Shown: positions 31,826 through 42,080 of the stretch, one piece after another
How positions within the stretch are numbered: position 1 is the stretch's first letter
How the letters are laid out: the number at the start of each line of letters is the position of its first letter
NCBI RefSeq assembly: GCF_902859805.1
Contig: NZ_CADIKC010000006.1
Location: 124,001-188,000 of the forward strand
From: Paraburkholderia sediminicola
GTDB taxonomy: Bacteria > Pseudomonadota > Gammaproteobacteria > Burkholderiales > Burkholderiaceae
Length of the DNA: 64,000 nt
Reading direction: 5' to 3'
The notes under the pieces: model-generated
The model's input: only the letters and a program-made list of their open reading frames with translations
The model's database searches: none
What the model was told of the DNA's origin: nothing
Translations under genes and position numbers: made by a program

Positions 31826-33448
31826 TCATCGCTTCAACGCAGCACGCGCCCGCGCGATCAACGCCGATGTCGACGAGTCATGCTTCTTCTCATCGACGCT
31901 TGCCGACGTCAGATCCGCCTCGACCACCTTGCCGAGGATCTTGCCCAACTCGACACCCCACTGATCGAACGGGTTGATGTTCCACACCGAGGCCTGCACC
32001 AGCACCTTGTGCTCGTACAGCGCGATCAATGCGCCGAGCGAACGCGCGGTGAGTGCATCGACCAGCAATGTGCTCGTCGGACGGTTGCCCGGAAACACCA
32101 GATGCGGCGCGAGTTCCGGCTTGTCCGCACCGGCAACCTTCTTCGCTTCCTCGAGCGTGCGGCCGAGCATCAGCGCTTCGCTTTGCGCGAAACAGTTCGC
32201 GAGCAGCTTCGGATGATGGCTGACGAGCGGATGCTCCGGCGTCAACACGGCGACGAAGTCGATCGGCACGATCGTCGGGCCCTGATGCAGCATCTGGAAA
32301 AACGCATGCTGACCGTTCGTGCCCGGTTCGCCCCAGGTCACGGCGGAGGTCGGATAGTCGACCATCACGCCATCGAGGCGCGCCGACTTGCCGTTGCTCT
32401 CCATTTCGAGCTGCTGCAGGTACGACGGCAGGAAATGCAGCGCTTCCGAATACGGCGCGACCAGGTAGCTTTGCGAGCCGAAGAAGTTGCGATACCAGAT
32501 GCCGATCATGCCGAGCAGCACCGGCAGATTCTTCTCAAGCGGTGCGTCGCGGAAATGCTGGTCCATCTCGTTCGCGCCGGCCAGCAGTTCGTCGAACTGT
32601 TTCGGACCGATCGCGATCATGATCGACAAACCCACGGCCGACCACAGCGAATAACGCCCGCCGACCCAGTCCCACATCTCGAACACATTCTCTTTCGCGA
32701 TACCGAACTTGACTACCTCGGCCGGGTTCGCCGACACGCCGACAAAGTGCTTCGCCAGCGCACTCTCCGGGCAGCCTTTCTCGATGAACCAGTCGCGCAG
32801 CGAGCGCGCATTGGTCATCGTTTCGAGTGTGGTGAAAGTCTTGGAGACGATGATCGCGAGCGTCTCTTCGGGATCGATCTGCTGCATCACGTTGTACAGA
32901 TCCGCACCATCCACGTTCGACACGAAGTGCGTGGTGATCTCCGGCGTGGCCAGATGATGCAGTGCGTGCACGACCATCTTCGGCCCGAGGTCCGAGCCGC
33001 CGATGCCGATGTTCACGACGTAGCGAATGCGCTTGCCGGTATAGCCGGTCCACTCGCCGCTGCGGACCTTGTCGGCGAACGCGGCCATCTTCGCGCGCTC
33101 CGCCTGGATTTCCGCATGGAACGGCGCCTTCGGATCAGTGGCGCGCAGCGCGGTGTGCAAGGCGGCACGGCCTTCGGTCGGATTGACGACTTCGCCCGCG
33201 AACATCGCGTCGCGGCGCTTCTCGACGCCGGCTTCGCGCGCGAGTTGCACCAGCAGTTTCAGGGTTTCGTCGGTGATGCGGTTCTTCGAAAAATCGGCCA
33301 CGAGACCGCCGCCCGCGAACGCAAAGCGCTCAGCACGGGTAGGGGCGGGATCGTTCTCGGGGGCGAACCAGTCGCGCATGTGCGCATCGCGAATCTTCTC
33401 GTAATGCGTTTGCAGCGAGGACCAGGAGGGGAGCGAGTTCTGCGTCAT
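31826..33448 (-). CDS. pgi: Glucose-6-phosphate isomerase
   Basis: Interconverts glucose 6-phosphate and fructose 6-phosphate, 540 residues. Signatures are IGIGGSDLGPKMV and SKTFTTLETM (phosphate binding), GGRYSLWSAVG, GEPGTNGQHAFFQMLHQG (with the catalytic Glu and His region) and the C-terminal LYEHKVLVQASVWNINPFDQWGVELGK with the catalytic Lys. The length fits the family. It is transcribed from the 329-base region upstream and ends near the shared terminator. Confidence 0.98.
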   Translation of the reverse strand: MTQNSLPSWSSLQTHYEKIRDAHMRDWFAPENDPAPTRAERFAFAGGGLVADFSKNRITDETLKLLVQLAREAGVEKRRDAMFAGEVVNPTEGRAALHTALRATDPKAPFHAEIQAERAKMAAFADKVRSGEWTGYTGKRIRYVVNIGIGGSDLGPKMVVHALHHLATPEITTHFVSNVDGADLYNVMQQIDPEETLAIIVSKTFTTLETMTNARSLRDWFIEKGCPESALAKHFVGVSANPAEVVKFGIAKENVFEMWDWVGGRYSLWSAVGLSIMIAIGPKQFDELLAGANEMDQHFRDAPLEKNLPVLLGMIGIWYRNFFGSQSYLVAPYSEALHFLPSYLQQLEMESNGKSARLDGVMVDYPTSAVTWGEPGTNGQHAFFQMLHQGPTIVPIDFVAVLTPEHPLVSHHPKLLANCFAQSEALMLGRTLEEAKKVAGADKPELAPHLVFPGNRPTSTLLVDALTARSLGALIALYEHKVLVQASVWNINPFDQWGVELGKILGKVVEADLTSASVDEKKHDSSTSALIARARAALKR

Positions 33449-33777
33449 AGCGTCCGTCTAACGAAGGGGCACGAAGAAAGGCGCGCGCGTGAAGCGCTGC
33501 CGAGGATGATGCAACGATGCTGTTAGAGCGATGCCGAGCGGTGGGGTTCGTAGTGGGTTGCGGGGAAACTTCGCAAGCCCGCCCGGAGATCGGACGGCCC
33601 ACCGAAATTTCGCCGTAACCCGCGATGAATCCGACGCGCGGCGCGGTCAATCAGTATAACGGCCTTGTGTGACGGGTGGCAGCGGTTTGGGCGTCCCATG
33701 CAAACTGTGGGATGAGGCGTCACGTTCAGGACGCCCCGTTTGAGGCGCTGCATGGGGCGCTTCATTCACCCGCGGAT
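33449..33777. other. 329-base intergenic region upstream of pgi
   Basis: No credible gene. On the minus strand TATACT (33658 down to 33653) could be a -10 box for pgi, with a poor -35. The open frames through it are extensions of neighbouring frames. Confidence 0.6.
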
Positions 33778-35391
33778 TCATGCACCCGTTGCCGGATAGA
33801 ACATACGGTTGAGCAGCGTCCGCACCATCGGGGCGAGTTCGCCCGCCGTCAAACCGGCTGGGCCGTGGCCTTGCGCGCTCAGCGTGTCCGCGGCGAGGCC
33901 GTGCAGATAGACGCCCGCCAGCGTGGCTTCGTAACGCGGCAGATGCTGGGCGAGCAGTGCGCCGATGATGCCGCCGAGCACGTCGCCGGTGCCGCCTGTT
34001 GCGAGGGCGGCATTGCCGGTTGGATTGATCGCGACGCGGCCGTCCGGCGCGGCGATAACCGTGCCCGTGCCTTTCAGCACGACCACCGCGGCAAAGCGCG
34101 CAGCCAGTGCCCGCGCGGCGGCGAGGCGGTCGCGTTGCACGCCTCGCGCATCCGTGCCAAGCAGGCGCGCGGCTTCCAGCGGATGCGGCGTGAGCACGCA
34201 AGGATCGCCTTGTACGCCGCGCGCGGTGACTTCGGCCGCGAGCGATGGGTCGGTTGAAATCAGATTGAGTGCATCTGCGTCGAACAGTTTGGGTACGTCG
34301 AGCTGCAGCACGTCGTGCATGACACGCGTGGCGATGTCGCGCTGACCCATGCCGCAACCGACGGCGAGCGCGTCCATTTTGTCGAGCGGCAGATTGTCGA
34401 TCGCATGCAGCATCAGTTCGGGATGCGGCGGATCGTAGGGCGGGGCGCCGTCGCCGAGCAAGGCAACATGCACTTTGCCGGCGCCGGTGTAGAGCGCCGC
34501 GCGCGAGGCGAGGATCGGCGCGCCGCACATGCCGGTGTCGCCGCCGACCACGGCGAGGCTGCCGAAAGTGCCCTTGTTGGTGGCGAAATCGCGCGGCGGC
34601 AGGAAGTCGGCGAACAGATCCGGCGCGTTGAGTTGCACGGCCGTGCGGCTGGTGCTGTCAATGCCGATCGGCGCCACCGTTACCGTGCCGGCAAGATCGC
34701 GCCCCTGCGCGGTGAAGAGGCCGGGCTTTGCCCCGATGAAGGTGATCGTGTGGGTGGCGTGGACTGCGGCACCGTCGTTCTGGTTTTCGCCCTGGTTCTG
34801 TTTCTCACCGACGACCGTGCCGGTGTCGCTGTCGAGGCCGCTTGGCGTATCGAGCGCCAGCACGCCGCCTCGTCTGGACTTTGCTTTCGTGCGTTGTGAA
34901 AGCTGGCGGGCGATGGCGGCAAAGACGCCTTCCAGAGGGCGGGTCAGACCGATACCGAACATGCCGTCCACCAGCCATGTATAGCTTTCCAGCGATGCCG
35001 GCGGTGTCGACGTCATGGCTACGCCTGCCGCGCGGGCGGTGTCGAGCGCCCAGCGGGCGTCGTCCGGCTTGACCTCAAGCGGCATGCAAAGGTCCACGGC
35101 GATGCCTGCCCTGTGCAGTTCCGCGGCCACGATCAATGCGTCACCGCCGTTGTTGCCCGGGCCGGCTATGACCCATACCTTGTGCTTCGATTTTTCGATC
35201 GATGTGTCGCGGGTGATCAGCTCTTGCAGATAGCTCGCGGCTGCTTTGCCGGCGCGAGACATCAAGGTGTGCTGAGGCAGTGCCGCCGCGGCCTGGGTTT
35301 CAAGGATGCGCAGATCGGTCAGCGAGAGCAGCGGCAACGCCCGGTTATGCGGGCTGATTAGCGTCGGGAGCGTGGATTCGGGCACTGTCAT
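33778..35391 (-). CDS. nnr: Bifunctional NAD(P)HX epimerase/dehydratase
   Basis: Metabolite-repair enzyme that restores hydrated NADH and NADPH, 537 residues. The N-terminal epimerase domain (about 25-245) has VWVIAGPGNNGGDALIVAAELHRAG and LVDGMFGIGLTRPLEG. The C-terminal ADP-dependent dehydratase of ribokinase-like fold (about 260-537) has GGDTGMCGAPILASRAALYTGAGKV, VGCGMG and TGGTGDVLGGIIGALLAQ. A hydrophilic loop rich in Asn, Gln and Glu (about 195-215) sits between the parts of the epimerase domain. It lies upstream of pgi on the same strand and 84 bases downstream of the dadA-like gene. Confidence 0.96.
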   Translation of the reverse strand: MTVPESTLPTLISPHNRALPLLSLTDLRILETQAAAALPQHTLMSRAGKAAASYLQELITRDTSIEKSKHKVWVIAGPGNNGGDALIVAAELHRAGIAVDLCMPLEVKPDDARWALDTARAAGVAMTSTPPASLESYTWLVDGMFGIGLTRPLEGVFAAIARQLSQRTKAKSRRGGVLALDTPSGLDSDTGTVVGEKQNQGENQNDGAAVHATHTITFIGAKPGLFTAQGRDLAGTVTVAPIGIDSTSRTAVQLNAPDLFADFLPPRDFATNKGTFGSLAVVGGDTGMCGAPILASRAALYTGAGKVHVALLGDGAPPYDPPHPELMLHAIDNLPLDKMDALAVGCGMGQRDIATRVMHDVLQLDVPKLFDADALNLISTDPSLAAEVTARGVQGDPCVLTPHPLEAARLLGTDARGVQRDRLAAARALAARFAAVVVLKGTGTVIAAPDGRVAINPTGNAALATGGTGDVLGGIIGALLAQHLPRYEATLAGVYLHGLAADTLSAQGHGPAGLTAGELAPMVRTLLNRMFYPATGA

Positions 35392-35475
35392 GGCGAGGCT
35401 TGGAGTTCACCTTGGGCAAGGTGAGGAAGCGTTGGGAGCCACTATGGTAGTGCCGATACGCTCCCGCCGCGCCGT

Positions 35476-36774
35476 TTACTGGAATCGGTCCGCGCGCAGT
35501 GCAGCCAGCGTGTCCGCGGGAACGTCGGGGGTCTTGTCCGAGATCAGGTCGGCGATCAGTTTGCCCGCTCCGCATGCCAGACCCCAACCGGCCGGCCCGT
35601 GCCCGGCATTCACGAACAGACGCGGATGAAGCGCATTGCCGACCACCGGCAAACCGTCCGGTGACAGCAGTTTTACGCCTTCCCACGGCAAAGCCGCGGA
35701 GATCCGGGCAGCGCCCGGAATCCAGTCGTGCGTCGCCTGGCCAAGCAGCGCCAGCGCTTCCTTTGTCAACGTTTCGCCGAGCGGCTTGTCGACCTGCCCG
35801 GCGCTTTGCAAAACCGCGCCGCCTGCAATCCGCAGGCGATGATTCATGCGGCTGACCGTAATCCGCTTGACGGCGTCGACAATCGCGACATGCGGCGCGC
35901 ATTCTTCATGCGCGATCGGCGCCACCAGGTTATGCAGGCGCAGCGGATGCAACGGCAGCCGTAGCCCAAGGCGTTCGAGCAGCGGCAGACTGCCGTAACC
36001 GGCAGCCACGACGATAGCGTCGGCATTGATCACGTCGACTTCGCGCGAACGCGAAGCCATGCCCGGCCGCGGCGCCAGTTCCACCGCGGGGCGCTGACCC
36101 TCGAGGCGGATCGCCGAGACTTCGCAGCCCAGCATGAATTGCACGCCGCCTTGCGTATCGAGGGTCTGCTTGATCAGTTTCGCGAAAAGCGGGCAGTTGG
36201 CCGTGCGCTCATGGTCGAACAGCACGCCACCGGCGAATTCCGGCTCGGTCCGCACGGAATGCTCGAACGCGGCGCATTCGGCCGGCGTGAGCACATGGTG
36301 CGGGACTTCGTATTGGCGCAGCAGATCAAGCGCGGTCTGGGTCTGTTGCCATTCCTGCGCGGAACGCACCAGGTAGAGCAGGCCGCTCGCCTGTTCGAAT
36401 TCGAGCCCGAAACGTGCTTCGATATCCGCCATCGCTTCGCGCGATGCTTCAATCAATGGACGCAGCCGCGCGTACTGGCGGCTGAACGCCTCCGGCTCCT
36501 GCAAAGCGGTCAGCTGCTTGACGAACTGGCGCACCGGCCCGTTAAAGCCGGTCTTGCTGATCACGCCGTTTTTGGCGGCCTGACGGCTCGCCATGAAAGT
36601 CGGGCCGAACCAGACGTCGAGCGGGGTTGGCAGCACGGTGCCGCCGTGCCCGTAGGTCGCGCCTTGCGCAACGGTTGCGTGGCGCTCGACGACGCATACC
36701 CGGTGACCGGCCGCGCGCAGTTGATAAGCGGTGGCGACGCCCACAATCCCGCCGCCAATGACGATGACATCCAT
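35476..36774 (-). CDS. D-amino-acid dehydrogenase-like FAD oxidoreductase (DadA family)
   Basis: Membrane-associated flavoenzyme of the DAO/DadA family, 432 residues. The N-terminal dinucleotide fold is MDVIVIGGGIVGVATAYQLRAAGHRVCVVER. The DadA-like segment ATYGHGGTVLPTPLDVWFGP follows, then a substrate domain with VRTEPEFAGGVLFDHERTANCPLFAKL. The C-terminal FAD segment is GLPVVGNALHPRLFVNAGHGPAGWGLACGAGKLIADL. DadA enzymes oxidise D-alanine and other D-amino acids, passing electrons to the quinone pool. No dadX racemase is adjacent, so the true substrate is open. Confidence 0.88.
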   Translation of the reverse strand: MDVIVIGGGIVGVATAYQLRAAGHRVCVVERHATVAQGATYGHGGTVLPTPLDVWFGPTFMASRQAAKNGVISKTGFNGPVRQFVKQLTALQEPEAFSRQYARLRPLIEASREAMADIEARFGLEFEQASGLLYLVRSAQEWQQTQTALDLLRQYEVPHHVLTPAECAAFEHSVRTEPEFAGGVLFDHERTANCPLFAKLIKQTLDTQGGVQFMLGCEVSAIRLEGQRPAVELAPRPGMASRSREVDVINADAIVVAAGYGSLPLLERLGLRLPLHPLRLHNLVAPIAHEECAPHVAIVDAVKRITVSRMNHRLRIAGGAVLQSAGQVDKPLGETLTKEALALLGQATHDWIPGAARISAALPWEGVKLLSPDGLPVVGNALHPRLFVNAGHGPAGWGLACGAGKLIADLISDKTPDVPADTLAALRADRFQ

Positions 36775-36973
36775 GATCTGATTCGATTTGCCGGCGGGAC
36801 GCCGAAACGCCGCGTTCCCGTTAGGCGTGGCATGCGGCGCACTGCCCGGGATTGCTCAGGCTGCTCGCGCCGATCTGGTGAAAGGGCGAATGATAGCAGT
36901 CAAAACGCCAGACCGGCCACGCAGACCCCGCCAAAACCCTGGTGAGAAGCCCGTTGGAAGGCCGTTCCCGGGG

Positions 36974-36979
36974 TATAAT
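36974..36979 (+). promoter_or_regulatory. -10 box upstream of purL
   Basis: A perfect TATAAT about 90 bases before the purL ATG. The -35 is not clear: TTGGAA at 36954-36959 is only 14 bases away. Confidence 0.5.
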
Positions 36980-37067
36980 CTCGGACTTCCTTTCCGCCTC
37001 ACGTCGCCTTCACGCGCGACTCATCGGCATCACTCATCGGCATCATTAGCGACGCAACGTCAAGTCC

Positions 37068-40000
37068 ATGGCCCACTTCTCGTGTTTCCCCGGCGCTTCG
37101 GCCCTTTCCGATTTCCGTCAAACCCGCCTGCTCGAGACGCTTACGCGCATCGACGCCAACATCACCGGCGTGCGCGGGCAGTATCTGCACTTCGTCAATG
37201 CGCAAAATCCGCTGTCCGCGGAAGACAACGCGAAGATCGAAGCGCTGATGCACTACGGCGATCCGCTCGAAGAAACCAAAGAGCGCGGCGCGGCCGAAAC
37301 CTTCCTCGTGGTGCCGCGCTTCGGCACGGTGTCGCCGTGGGCCAGCAAGGCAACCGATATTGCTCACCTCTGCGGTCTCACGCAGGTGCGCCGTATCGAG
37401 CGCGGCGTCGAATACACGGTCACGCTGAAAAGCGGCCTGCTGGGCGGCAAGAAGGCGCTCTCCGACGACGCTCGCGCGGCCGTCGCCGCAGCGCTGCACG
37501 ATCGCATGACCGAAAGCGTGTCGCCCTCGCGCGATCACGCGCTGCATCTGTTCGACGAACTGCCGGCCAAGCCGCTGCAAACCGTCGACGTGTTGAGCAA
37601 CGGCCGCGGCGCGCTGGAAGTGGCGAACACGGAACTGGGCCTCGCGCTCGCCGACGACGAAATCGACTACCTCGTCGACGCCTTCACGAAACTCGGCCGC
37701 AACCCGACCGACGTCGAACTGATGATGTTCGCGCAGGCCAACAGCGAACACTGCCGCCACAAGATTTTCAATGCGGATTGGACGATCGACGGCGAGAAGC
37801 AGGACATCTCGCTGTTCAACATGATCCGCAACACCGAGAAGCTGAACCCGCAAGGCACGATCGTCGCGTATTCGGACAACTCGGCGATCATGGCGGGCGG
37901 CGTGGCTGAGCGCTGGTTCCCGCGCACGCCGGCGGAAGCTGGCTCGCTGCCCGAACACTACCGCCGCAACGTCGAACTGACGCACACCTTGATGAAGGTG
38001 GAGACGCACAACCACCCAACCGCAATCTCGCCGTTTCCGGGCGCATCCACGGGCGCGGGCGGTGAAATCCGCGACGAAGGCGCGACGGGCCGCGGCGCGC
38101 GTCCGAAGGCGGGTCTGGCGGGCTTCACGGTGTCGAACCTGGAATTGCCGGACGGCGTCGAAGCATGGGAAAACGCCCGTGACGCCGCGCAGCCGCTCGC
38201 GCATCGCAATCCGGACGACAAGCACGAAGCCTATGGTCGTCCTGACCGCATCGCGTCGCCGCTGCAAATCATGATCGATGGCCCGCTCGGCGGCGCCGCG
38301 TTCAACAACGAATTCGGCCGGCCGAATCTGGGCGGCTATTTCCGCGCGTACGAGCAGAACGTTGCGGGTCTGGTGCGCGGCTATCACAAGCCGATCATGA
38401 TCGCCGGCGGCATCGGCAATATTTCGGACCAGCACACGCACAAGCACGATCTGCCGGAAGGCTCGCTCCTGATCCAGATCGGCGGCCCGGGAATGCGCAT
38501 CGGCATGGGCGGCGGCGCCGCCAGCTCGATGGCGACCGGCACCAACACGGCCGAACTCGATTTCGACTCGGTCCAGCGCGGCAATCCGGAGATCGAGCGC
38601 CGTGCGCAGGAAGTGATTAACGCGTGCTGGCAGCTCGGCGAGAAGAACCCGATTCTGAGCATTCACGACGTGGGTGCGGGCGGCCTGTCGAACGCGTTCC
38701 CGGAAGTGGTGGACGGCGCCAGCAAGGGCGCGATCTTCGATCTGCGCAAGATCCAGCTGGAAGAGAGCGGTTTGTCGCCGCGCGAAATCTGGTCGAACGA
38801 GGCGCAGGAGCGTTACGTCCTCGCGATTGCGCCCGCCGATCTGCCGGCTTTCCAGGCTATGTGTGAGCGCGAGCGCTGCCCGTTCGCGGTGGTCGGCACG
38901 GCTACGGCCGAACGTCAGCTGAAGGTGATCGATTCCGAATCGAACAAGGACGCCGCGCACGAACCGGTCGACATGCCGATGGAAGTACTGCTCGGCAAGG
39001 CGCCGCGCATGCATCGCGACGTGAAGCGCGTCGAACAGAAGCTCGAGCCGGTGGATGTCACCGGCATCGCGTTGTCGGAAGTCGCGGTCAGCGTGCTGCG
39101 TCACCCTACGGTTGCCAGCAAGTCGTTCCTGATCACGATCGGCGACCGCTCGGTGGGCGGCACGACCGCGCGCGATCAGATGGTCGGGCCGTGGCAAGTG
39201 CCGGTGGCTGACGTCGCTATCACGACGATGGACTACGCGGGCTTCCGCGGCGAAGCGATGACCATGGCCGAGCGTACGCCGCTCGCCGTGATCAACGCGC
39301 CGGCGTCGGGCCGCATGGCGGTCGGCGAGGCGGTCACCAACATCGCGGCGGCGCCGATTGCGTCGCTCGACAAGCTCAAGCTGTCGGCAAACTGGATGGC
39401 CGCATGCGGCGCAGCGGGCGAAGACGCCGCGCTGTACGACACGGTCAAAGCCATCGGCATGGAGCTGTGCCCGGCGCTCGGCATCAGCATTCCGGTGGGC
39501 AAGGATTCGCTGTCCATGCGCACCAAGTGGGAAGACCGTGGCGTGGCCAAGGAAGTGGTCGCGCCGGTCTCGCTGATCATCTCGGCATTCGCGCCGGTCG
39601 AAGACGTGCGCAAGCACCTCACGCCGCAACTGCGCAGCGCGAACGGAACGGATGGTGTGGGCGACTCCGTGCTGATCGCGATCGACCTTGGCCGCGCCAA
39701 GCATCGTCTGGGCGGCAGTATCCTCGCGCAAGTCACGCAGCAGGTCGGCGATACGGTGCCGGACGTCGACGATCCGGAAGATCTGAAGCGTTTCTTCACC
39801 GCGATCCAGTCGCTCAATAGCGACGGCAAGCTGCTCGCGTACCACGACCGCTCGGACGGCGGCTTGTGGGCGACGGTTTGCGAAATGGCGTTTGCGGGTC
39901 ACGTCGGCGTGTCGTTGAACGTCGACATGCTGGTGCTCGATCCGAACCACGAATCCGATTACGGCGACGCGAAAGACTGGGCGAAGCAGACCAGCGGCCG

Positions 40001-41156
40001 TCGTGAAGACCGCACGATCCGCGCGCTCTTCACCGAGGAACTCGGCGCCGTGATTCAGGTGCGCGCAGCAGACCGCGATTCGGTGCTGGGCGCATTGCGC
40101 GAACACGGTCTGTCGGCGTGCTCGCATGTGATCGGCAAGATCAACGATCGTGACACGATCGAAATTTATCGCGACGCGAAGAAGATCTACGACGCACCGC
40201 GTACCGAATTGCATCGCGCGTGGAGCGAAGTGAGCTGGCGTATTTCGCGTCTGCGCGACAACCCGGCTTGTGCCGATGCCGAATACGACGCGCTTTCCGA
40301 TGCAGCCGATCCGGGCATCTCGCCGGTTCTCACGTTCGATCCTTCTGAAGACGTGGCTGCGCCGTTCATCGGCAAGGGTGCACGTCCGCGTGTGGCAATC
40401 CTGCGTGAGCAGGGCGTGAACTCGCACCTGGAAACGGCGTATGCATTCGACCGCGCCGGCTTCGACGCACACGACGTACACATGAGCGACCTGCTGGCCG
40501 GCCGCGCCAACCTGGCGGATTTCGCCGGTGCGGTGGCGTGCGGCGGCTTCTCATACGGCGACACGCTGGGTGCCGGTGAGGGCTGGGCGAAGGCGATTCG
40601 CTTCAACGCGCAACTCGCCGATATGTTCGCTGCGTTCTTCGGCCGCGAAGATACGTTTGCGCTGGGCATCTGCAACGGCTGCCAGATGATGAGCAGCCTC
40701 GCGTCGATGATCCCGGGCGCTGAAGCCTGGCCGAAGTTCACGCGCAACAAGTCGGAGAAATTCGAAGCGCGCTTCTCGCTGGTGGAAGTGCAGGCTTCAC
40801 CGTCGATCTTCTTCGCCGGCATGGAAGGCTCGCGTATTCCGGTGGCGATTGCCCACGGCGAAGGTTACGCGGACTTCTCGCAGCAAGGCGATGCGTCGAA
40901 GGTGGCGGTGGCGATGCGTTTCGTCGATCACCGTGGGCAGGCAACGGAGCAGTATCCGTTCAACCCGAACGGTTCGCCGGACGGCATTACGTCGGTCACG
41001 ACGCCGGATGGCCGCTTCAGCGTGCTGATGCCGCACACCGAGCGCGTGCATCGCGCGGTGCAGATGAGCTGGCATCCGGAAGGTTGGGGCGAGGGCAGCA
41101 CGGACGCGAGCCCGTGGTTGCGCGTGTTCCAGAACGCACGTCGCTGGCTGGGTTGA
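37068..41156 (+). CDS. purL: Phosphoribosylformylglycinamidine synthase (single-chain PurL)
   Basis: Fourth step of purine synthesis: ATP and glutamine convert FGAR to FGAM. This is the long, single-chain form of proteobacteria, 1362 residues. The N-terminal PurS-like domain comes first, then a linker, two AIRS-like ATP-binding halves (KVETHNHPTAISPFPGASTGAGGEIRDEG; GGAASSMATGTNTAELDFDSVQRGNPEIERR), and a C-terminal class I glutaminase with nucleophile Cys1202 in GICNGCQMMSSL and a His in MSWHPEG. A minus-strand frame of 1160 codons lies inside it; this is a codon-bias artefact. A strong bidirectional terminator follows. Confidence 0.98.
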   Translation: MAHFSCFPGASALSDFRQTRLLETLTRIDANITGVRGQYLHFVNAQNPLSAEDNAKIEALMHYGDPLEETKERGAAETFLVVPRFGTVSPWASKATDIAHLCGLTQVRRIERGVEYTVTLKSGLLGGKKALSDDARAAVAAALHDRMTESVSPSRDHALHLFDELPAKPLQTVDVLSNGRGALEVANTELGLALADDEIDYLVDAFTKLGRNPTDVELMMFAQANSEHCRHKIFNADWTIDGEKQDISLFNMIRNTEKLNPQGTIVAYSDNSAIMAGGVAERWFPRTPAEAGSLPEHYRRNVELTHTLMKVETHNHPTAISPFPGASTGAGGEIRDEGATGRGARPKAGLAGFTVSNLELPDGVEAWENARDAAQPLAHRNPDDKHEAYGRPDRIASPLQIMIDGPLGGAAFNNEFGRPNLGGYFRAYEQNVAGLVRGYHKPIMIAGGIGNISDQHTHKHDLPEGSLLIQIGGPGMRIGMGGGAASSMATGTNTAELDFDSVQRGNPEIERRAQEVINACWQLGEKNPILSIHDVGAGGLSNAFPEVVDGASKGAIFDLRKIQLEESGLSPREIWSNEAQERYVLAIAPADLPAFQAMCERERCPFAVVGTATAERQLKVIDSESNKDAAHEPVDMPMEVLLGKAPRMHRDVKRVEQKLEPVDVTGIALSEVAVSVLRHPTVASKSFLITIGDRSVGGTTARDQMVGPWQVPVADVAITTMDYAGFRGEAMTMAERTPLAVINAPASGRMAVGEAVTNIAAAPIASLDKLKLSANWMAACGAAGEDAALYDTVKAIGMELCPALGISIPVGKDSLSMRTKWEDRGVAKEVVAPVSLIISAFAPVEDVRKHLTPQLRSANGTDGVGDSVLIAIDLGRAKHRLGGSILAQVTQQVGDTVPDVDDPEDLKRFFTAIQSLNSDGKLLAYHDRSDGGLWATVCEMAFAGHVGVSLNVDMLVLDPNHESDYGDAKDWAKQTSGRREDRTIRALFTEELGAVIQVRAADRDSVLGALREHGLSACSHVIGKINDRDTIEIYRDAKKIYDAPRTELHRAWSEVSWRISRLRDNPACADAEYDALSDAADPGISPVLTFDPSEDVAAPFIGKGARPRVAILREQGVNSHLETAYAFDRAGFDAHDVHMSDLLAGRANLADFAGAVACGGFSYGDTLGAGEGWAKAIRFNAQLADMFAAFFGREDTFALGICNGCQMMSSLASMIPGAEAWPKFTRNKSEKFEARFSLVEVQASPSIFFAGMEGSRIPVAIAHGEGYADFSQQGDASKVAVAMRFVDHRGQATEQYPFNPNGSPDGITSVTTPDGRFSVLMPHTERVHRAVQMSWHPEGWGEGSTDASPWLRVFQNARRWLG

Positions 41157-41235
41157 TGATGCGATGAGGGCCGCCGCTCGTCGCGGCGGCTCCTTCGCTT
41201 TAGCAGAGACGAAGCAATGCATAACCCGCAGCAAT

Positions 41236-41265
41236 AAAAAAACCGCCCGAGGGCGGTTTTTTTAT
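41236..41265. terminator. Bidirectional terminator between purL and the ppiC-type gene
   Basis: AAAACCGCCC at 41239-41248 mirrors GGGCGGTTTT at 41251-41260, with A's before and T's after. It serves the two convergent transcripts. Confidence 0.93.
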
Positions 41266-41289
41266 TCCAAAGCAGCAGCGCAAAGCCGC

Positions 41290-42069
41290 TTACTGAATCT
41301 TCGCGTTCTTACGCAGGCCTTCTTCGAACGCCTGCAGCTTTTCCTGCTGGATCTGCTGCACGATCTGCGGACGCACTTGCTCCAGCGGCGGCGGCGTGAT
41401 GTTGCGCACGTCGTCGACACGGATGATGTGCCAGCCGAATTGCGTGTGCACCGGCGTGTCGGTCATCTGGCCTTTCTGCAGATGCGTGGCCGCGTCCGCG
41501 AATTCAGGCACGTAGGCCTTCGGGTCCGACCAGTCCAGGTCGCCGCCGTTCTTGCCCGATCCCGGGTCCTTCGAGAATTGCTTGGCGAGGTCTTCGAAGC
41601 TCGCGCCGGCCTTGATCTTGGCGATCAGGTCTTTCGCTTGCTGTTCGTTGTCGACCAGGATGTGGTGCAGGTGATATTCCTTGCCGCCCGCGTCCTTGAT
41701 CAGCGCGTTGTAGCGTGCGGTGACTTCAGCGTCGGTCGGCGTGTTGTTCTTCACGAAGTCTTCGATCAGCGCGCGCAGCACGACGGTTTGCTGTGCAACC
41801 GCGATTTGCGCCTTGATGTCCGGACGATTCGGCAAGCCACGGCGCAGCGCTTCCTGCATCAGGATTTCGCGGTTCACCAGCTCTTCGCGCACGGCCATTT
41901 GCAGTTGCGGCGTGTTTTGCTGGCCTTGATGAACCAGTTGATCGATCAGCGCGTCAGCGCGTGCTTTCGGAATCGGCGTGCCGTTCACGACGGCGATGTT
42001 CTGTGCGAATGCAGGTGCGGCCGCAAACGCAGCCAGCAATACCCAAAGGCGGGTTTTCTTCAAGGTCAT
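41290..42069 (-). CDS. Periplasmic parvulin-type peptidyl-prolyl isomerase
   Basis: Exported folding factor of 259 residues. The signal peptide MTLKKTRLWVLLAAFAAAPAFA is cleaved before QN. A SurA-like N-terminal helical part (about 25-125) is followed by a parvulin domain (about 130-225: YHLHHILVDNEQQAKDLIAKIKAGASFEDLAKQFSKD, GGDLDW, VHTQFGWHIIRVDDVR). The short C-terminal tail is helical. It resembles the PrsA/Cbf2 and Neisseria/Bordetella parvulin group. It is the last gene of the yciB-bolA-ppiC cluster, 11 bases after bolA. Confidence 0.93.
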   Translation of the reverse strand: MTLKKTRLWVLLAAFAAAPAFAQNIAVVNGTPIPKARADALIDQLVHQGQQNTPQLQMAVREELVNREILMQEALRRGLPNRPDIKAQIAVAQQTVVLRALIEDFVKNNTPTDAEVTARYNALIKDAGGKEYHLHHILVDNEQQAKDLIAKIKAGASFEDLAKQFSKDPGSGKNGGDLDWSDPKAYVPEFADAATHLQKGQMTDTPVHTQFGWHIIRVDDVRNITPPPLEQVRPQIVQQIQQEKLQAFEEGLRKNAKIQ

Positions 42070-42080
42070 CGAAAGGTTTC

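Noticed and set aside
31781..33526. Plus-strand frame of 581 codons over pgi
   Set aside because: A shadow of pgi; the His/Arg-rich translation has no family features.
36999..40481. Antisense open frame of 1160 codons inside purL
   Set aside because: Purine-synthase frame shadow: Arg/His/Val/Ala-rich translation, no family sequence, and it is explained by GC-rich codon bias of purL. The plus-strand frame is clearly PurL from end to end.
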